In this document: piece after piece, positions 59,161-64,000 of the stretch | Layout: the number at the start of each line of letters is the position of its first letter | Position numbering within the stretch: the stretch's first letter is position 1 | Assembly: GCA_032871835.1 (NCBI GenBank) | Contig: CM065297.1 | Coordinates: forward strand, 72,155,253-72,219,252 | From: Dipteronia dyeriana | Taxonomy: Eukaryota; Streptophyta; Magnoliopsida; Sapindales; Sapindaceae | Direction of reading: 5' to 3' | Length of the DNA stretch: 64,000 nucleotides | Made by a program: the position numbers and the translations under genes | Notes under the pieces: generated by a model | What the model was told of the DNA's origin: nothing | The model's database searches: none | What the model saw: the letters and a program-made list of their open reading frames with translations, nothing else

Positions 59161-60492
59161 CATTCACACACTTGAAGTTGAATGCTCATGCATTGGTATG
59201 AAAGTAACATGTTTTGGAAAAATGCATGATTGGAGACCATCTCTATGTAGTTTGCGATCTTGTGTGAAATGTGTTTGTTTGTTTACATGTTTATATAACA
59301 TGTATCTTGAACTTTATTTTAGTCTTACATTATTAATGATTGAGTTCCGGTCATTTCGGTTACTCATACTATTGATTTCGAGTTCTAATTCAAAAGATAC
59401 TACACTTTCAACTTATGTTGCATACATTGTCTTTGACTTCATATATCGAGTCGAATTCTTATTTTATGGGTTGAGTATCTTATATGTCCATGTACGTGAG
59501 GGAGTCTCAGTCTGTAATCTTCAAACGGATTTGAATTTGGAGTTCGGAGGATAAAGAATAGTCAAAGAATGTAAGAGGAGCGCAAGGGGTGAGGTGCGAT
59601 GGCCCAAGCCATCACCTTGCACCATCCCGAGATGGCGCGTGGCCATCTCTGCCCCAAATGTGCTCTGCCCTGAGATACCCATGCGCCATCTAGGGGAGGA
59701 ACTAATGAAAGGGGGCAAAAATATTATTTGGTTATTCTCTCTTTAAATCCTCTTCTTCCCTTTCATTCTCTAGATGTTGAGAAAATTGAAATTGAAGAAC
59801 AAGTGCAGAAATTTTCTCTCAACATTTTGATTTTTGTTTTTGTGATAACTTCTTCATTTCTACTCCGAATCACTTTATTCAAATACCTATTTCGAGTGTC
59901 TTGAAGATTTCTACAAACCCCATGCATTTTAAGAACCAAAGGATGCCTAGATGTTTCATTGTGATCTGATCTTCAGTTCGTGGTGTTCATCCTTGTTGGT
60001 AAAATCATTTTCTTCTTAGTTTTCTTCTTAGATCTTCTTATTGATTGATTAAGAAGCATGACTAGGATGATTTTGATATCATTTTGTGGTTTGTTGATTT
60101 GATTTTCAAGTTTTTGCTAGGTTCGTGATATATTGAATGATTTGTGCTAAACTAGATAAACATGAAATTGTTTCTAGAAATCTTTTGTTCTTTTGCTTGA
60201 TTGATTGTTTCTAGATCTAATTTCATTTTCTAAGAACTAGGTTGTGTTTCAATTGGTGTCTATATCTTCATATCTATGTTCTTAGTTTATAACATGCTTA
60301 GGTTGTCTAGATACATTTGTGATTGTTCTTTGAAAGCATAATCTACCCATCTAGTTGCATGTCCATAGAATTTGTTGATCATCCTTTTCTATGTTGAGTG
60401 CTTATTTGCGTTTTGCATTCATGATCACTTAGATGCCTTGTGAAGAGGTAGAAAGTCTCATATCTTAGAGTGATTCTTTGATTTGAGCAATT

Positions 60493-60700
60493 GGAAGTCT
60501 TAGCTAGAGTTGGGAGGACTTGGATAGCTAAGCAAGTGGAAGTCTCGACAAGAGGTGTGAGACCTCGGATTGTTGAGCGAGGAAGTCTTTACTAGAGTCA
60601 GGAGGACTCAGATAACAAAGCAAGGAAGTCTTGCTTAGGGTTATGAGGATCCGGATAGGTGAGCAAGGAATCTTCATAGAGACAGGAGATATTGGATAGG
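60493..60700. repeat. Five-copy 43-45-bp tandem repeat in the F LTR
   Basis: Units beginning GGAAGTCT start at 60493, 60538, 60581, 60624 and 60667, each with an AGGAGGACT-like centre and a GAGCAA-like end. The copies differ at many positions. Confidence 0.85.
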
Positions 60701-60978
60701 AAGTTGGCTTAGTAGATCACAGTGTGATTGCTTGAGTGTGTAACTCTTTTGAAATAGTGGATTTGCTTTTGCTGGTGGTTGTGGTATCAACCCGTGGATG
60801 TTTCCTCTTCGAAAGTTTACCACGTAAATATTGTGTGTCATTGTTTGCAATTTTCATTAAGCATTGTTAAAATTGCATTGTTTTTAAAAGAAGATAAAAA
60901 TTGGAGCATATACCTATTCACCGCCCCCCGCCCCCCCCTCTAGGTATATTTTACTATAAAGATAAAGGGAATTTCAAT

Positions 60979-60990
60979 TGGTATCAGAAC
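60979..60990 (+). promoter_or_regulatory. F primer binding site
   Basis: TGGTATCAGAAC follows the LTR end by two bases; it departs from TGGTATCAGAGC at one base. Confidence 0.85.
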
Positions 60991-61052
60991 GGTGTCTTGA
61001 CGCATTTATATAGATCTTCTTTGTAGTGTTTGTTTTCTTCGTTTGTTTCATC

Positions 61053-62192
61053 ATGATTAAAGAAATATATTCTTTTGTGGCTTCTCTTGTTGAAGGTCAG
61101 TCTATTGACTTAGATGATCAAAAGGTCAAAGATCTTATTCAAGAAAATGAAAGGATCTCTAAGATCAATAAGTCTCTCACTAAGAAGTTAGAAAATCACG
61201 ATTGTAGCTCAAAATGTGTTATTGATCTTAATGACAAAATTCTTATTCTTGAGAAAAACTTGATTGATAGCAATGATAGATTAAGTATTTTGAAGCATGA
61301 AATTGAGCAAAGAGATGAATCTCTTGATCGTGCTAGGAGAGTTAAAAATGTGCTTAAAGCAAAACTTAATGAGTATGAGATTCAAGAGAAAGTGCTTAAT
61401 GACAAACTTAATGAAGCTAAAGAGATTATTAACAAGATGTTATCTAGCTCTAACAGAGTGAAAGCTCTCATTAAGGTTGGAAAGCCTTCAAGTGACAAAA
61501 GAGGTTTAGGATATGTTAATAAAACGTTAACTCCTTCATCTAACAAATCTACTTTTGTCAAAGCTTGTAGCAATTTAATTGAAGGTACACTCTCTAACGG
61601 TAAAGTCATGAATGCTACGGGAGGTGCCTCAACATCAACAATGAAAGCAAAGGAAAAGACCGAACAATGCCAAAGACAAGCTACTTCATCTTCAAATGCA
61701 AAAGACAAGACATCTAGCATTACATGCCAAAAAGGTAAAAATATGAGAAGGAAAAAAGAGTTGAATGCTCAAGCAAATGGTAAACTTCTCAAATTCATAT
61801 CTATTTGTCATTATTGCAACATGGTAGGACACATAAGACCTAGATGTTATGAATACATTCGTAAATGTAGAATTGCCAATGATTTGCATGATATGTCTTT
61901 GAATGGTCCTAGACAATCATCCATGTATGGAACTAGAATTAGACCTACGAAGACCTTGGAAAAGCATGTTGAGAATAAATGTGTTGATGATTTGTTTGTT
62001 AAATCATGTGTTGTGCCTCGTTCTACTATGCATAAGAAAGTTGATAATGCTTTGTTTGATTTGTTTGAAAATGTGACTAATGGAGTCAGTGTGCCTAAAA
62101 ACAAGTCAAAGCATGTTAATAAAAGTAGGAATGAAAAACTTGTCAAGAAAATTTGGGTTAAGAAAAACACAACACAATGTTTGGTTGCATAA
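61053..62192 (+). pseudogene. F Gag C-terminal part with coiled coil and zinc knuckle
   Basis: The first ATG (61053) lies 77 bp after the LTR. The open frame of about 380 codons starts with a coiled coil (first 145 residues or so, heptad-rich in Leu, Ile, Lys, Glu), then a Ser/Lys-rich region and the knuckle CHYCNMVGHIRPRC near residue 250. GKPSSDKRGLGY matches GKRPSDKNGLGF of B. The capsid-like N-terminal half of Gag that B has (36402-37244) is absent. A TAA at 62190 separates it from the protease, in the same frame. Confidence 0.87.
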
Positions 62193-62490
62193 TATGCTTT
62201 AAGAGATAATTCATCTTATTTTTGGTACCTAGATAGCGGTTGCTCTAGGAATATGACCAGTAACAATGAACTCTTTAAGAATCTTGTTATGAATGATGGT
62301 GGATTGGTTACATTTGGTGATGGCACCAAAAAGCAAGTTCTAGGCAAGGGAACAATTTGTATCCCCAGATTGCCTAAACTTCGTGACACCTTGTATGTAG
62401 ATGGTCTACAAGCTAATCTAATGAGCATCACTCATTTGTGTAAAATTTTTAAAGAAGTTAGTTTGAACAAGGATTGTGTGAATAATAATT
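62193..62490 (+). pseudogene. F protease region
   Basis: Continues the Gag frame after the TAA. FWYLDSGCSRNM near 62220-62255 holds the catalytic Asp. VTFGDGTKKQVLGKGTICIP and DTLYVDGLQANLMSI follow, as in B. A one-base shift near 62490 leads into the integrase frame. Confidence 0.87.
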
Positions 62491-63790
62491 GATAAAAAGG
62501 GCAGAATTATTTTGAAAGTCAAAAGGTCTTCGGACAATTGCTATTGTTTAGAGGTTGATCCACTAACATGTAATATGGCACATGAGTGCAAAAAGCTTAA
62601 ATTATGGCATGAAAGATTGGGCCACATGAATTATAAAGATTTAAAGAAGCTTGAAAAATATGACATTGTTAGAAGTCTTCCTAGTCTTGGTAAAAAGCTT
62701 GATGGTGTTTGTGAACCATGTAAATTAGGAAAACAAACAAAAGTGTCTCATAAAAATAACACTAATTTTGCTACCAAGAAGCCCTTAGAACTTGTGCATA
62801 TGGACCTAATGGGACCAATCCAAACCGAAAGCATAAATGGTAAAAAATACATTTTTGTATGTGTTGATGACTTTTCTCGGTTTGCTTGGGTATATTTTCT
62901 TAGAGACAAGACCGAAACTTTTGGTTACTTTAAGAAGTTTTGTAATCAAGTGCAAAATGAAAAAGGTCTTAGGATCAAGAAAATATGTCGCATTAAGAGT
63001 GATCATGGGAGTGAATTTGAAAATTCTAGATTTAGTGAGTTTCATGATGATTATGGGATTTCACATGAGTTCTCGGCTTCTAGAACTCCTCAACAAAATG
63101 GTATTGTTGAGAGGAAGAACCGTGTCTTGCAAGAGATGGCTAGGGTCATGCTCAATAGCAAGAAAGTCCCTAGAAATCTTTAGGCCGAAGCGGTCAATAC
63201 CGCATGCTATGTCACTAATAGAGTTTTTAAAAAGCCCGGCACAAAACAAACCTCCTTTGAACTTTGGAAGGGCAAGAAGCCTAATGTGAGTTGCTTCCAC
63301 ACTTTTGGGAGTAAGTATTTTATTTTGAATGATAGAGATCACTTAGGAAAGTTTGATGCTAAAAGTGATACTGGTCTCTTTCTTCTGTATGCTAATAATA
63401 GTCGTGCATATAGAGTGTTCAATTTGAAAACTAAGACTAATATGGAGTCTATTAATGTGAAAATAGATGATCTTAGCATGTTTTATTTATGTGATAACCA
63501 TGGTGTCAATGAACCTAAAGAACATTTGTTGGATGACACTAAAGCACCTATTGATGTGACTAGTTGTGATGAAAGTGAGTCTAGTCATAATGATGATAAT
63601 GGTAGTGTTGCTAGAGAAGAAAGTCAAGAGTTAGAAAATGGTTTAATTGATGACCAACAAGATGTTGAAAATTCTAATTCTAGACTTAGGAACATGCATT
63701 ACCGACAAGACATCAAAGGTGATTTGAATGAAGGGGTTAGAACTAGAAGGCAACTAGCTAACCAAATTTCATATCTTGCTGCACTTCTCA
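62491..63790 (+). pseudogene. F GAG-pre-integrase and integrase
   Basis: 62512-63183 carries LWHERLGHMNYKDLKKL, CEPCKLGKQTKVS, the Asp residues in HMDLMGPI and RIKSDHGSEF, and the Glu in QQNGIVERKNR. A TAG at 63181 replaces the Trp expected before AEAVNTACYV. The C-terminal part continues in the same frame, with SCFHTFGSKYFILND and an acidic linker, to about 63790 where a frameshift leads to RT. Confidence 0.92.
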
Positions 63791-64000
63791 AATTGAGCCC
63801 AAAAATATTAATGAAGCAATTATTGATGAATATTGGGTTAATGCCATGCAAGAAGAACTAAATCAATTTGAGAGGAATGAAGTATGGTCCTTAGTTCCTA
63901 GACCAAAAGATATCAATATGATTGGTACAAAATGGGTGTTTAGAAATAAGACCGATAAATGTGGCAAGATTGTGCGAAATAAAGCAAGACTAGTGGCTCA
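63791..64000 (+). pseudogene. F reverse transcriptase start
   Basis: After the shift near 63786 the frame reads [19 protein letters not shown], then [10 protein letters not shown] and NKARLVA at the window end. It is the first part of the copia RT domain; the active site lies outside. Confidence 0.9.

Larger units (their letters stand above)
58782..60976 (+). repeat. F 5' LTR
   Basis: 2195 bp from TGTTAGGTTCTAG to GGGAATTTCA. Boundaries rest on the end of A3 homology at 58781 and the PBS at 60979; no second LTR is in the window. Frames at 58943-59718 are not genes. Confidence 0.78.
58782..64000 (+). mobile_element. F: Sirevirus-like Ty1/copia element, runs off the window
   Basis: A 5' LTR, PBS, Gag fragment, protease, integrase and the start of RT follow on the plus strand. 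Its proteins are closest within this window to those of B. The LTR end carries the same CTATTCACC...CCCTCTAG block as the B LTR. The insertion point is the leader of A3. Confidence 0.88.

Noticed and set aside
59521..59718. A GC-rich 65-codon frame within the F LTR
   Set aside because: It lies between the LTR start and the PBS, has no recognisable domain and is short.

Overview
The window is a gene-free block of plant nuclear DNA made almost entirely of nested LTR retrotransposons. No host gene, tRNA, rRNA or CRISPR array is visible. A flowering-plant genome is inferred from Ty1/copia elements with initiator-Met-type primer binding sites, a Sirevirus-type copia, and Ty3/gypsy elements of the Tat type (two RNase H domains, no chromodomain seen, PBS near TGGCACCGTCTGTGGGAA). 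The species cannot be told. Nearly every reading frame is broken, so coding regions are called as pseudogenes by domain. Elements are labelled G1, G2, C (gypsy/Tat), A1-A3 (one copia family), B and F (Sirevirus-like copia), D (copia) and E (RT-less gypsy-like).

Layout. 1-3702: G1, minus strand, the 3' half of a Tat element (RT, RNase H, second RNase H, integrase, 3' UTR with a 98-bp minisatellite). 3703-10296: A1, minus strand, 5' LTR to mid-RT, fused directly to G1. 10297-12838: two diverged Tat LTRs with a scrap of A-family LTR between them. 12839-22804: A2, plus strand, complete copia with both LTRs, inserted near the 3' end of the second Tat LTR (G2). 22805-24342: the rest of G2, a gag start joined to integrase, then another Tat LTR. 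24343-41412: C, a Tat element split by a solo B-family LTR (24814-25933, TSD CTCCA) and by the full-length element B (29234-39012, minus strand, TSD AAAAC). 41413 onward: D, a copia inserted in the 3' UTR of C; D is itself split by E (44983-52138, TSD GAATA) and by A3 (from 52770, minus strand). A3 is split by F (58782 to the window end).

The right half is therefore a chain of insertions: C holds B and D, D holds E and A3, A3 holds F. Relative age follows from nesting: F is younger than A3, A3 and E younger than D, and D and B younger than C.

Most notable: (1) all three A copies lack the second half of the Gag zinc knuckle and any visible protease motif, which suggests a protease-less family that spread by help in trans; (2) A1 and G1 form a same-strand copia/gypsy chimera; (3) E carries a coiled-coil reading frame instead of pol; (4) the Tat 3' UTR carries a minisatellite; (5) F begins its Gag with the coiled coil and has lost the capsid-like part that B keeps.
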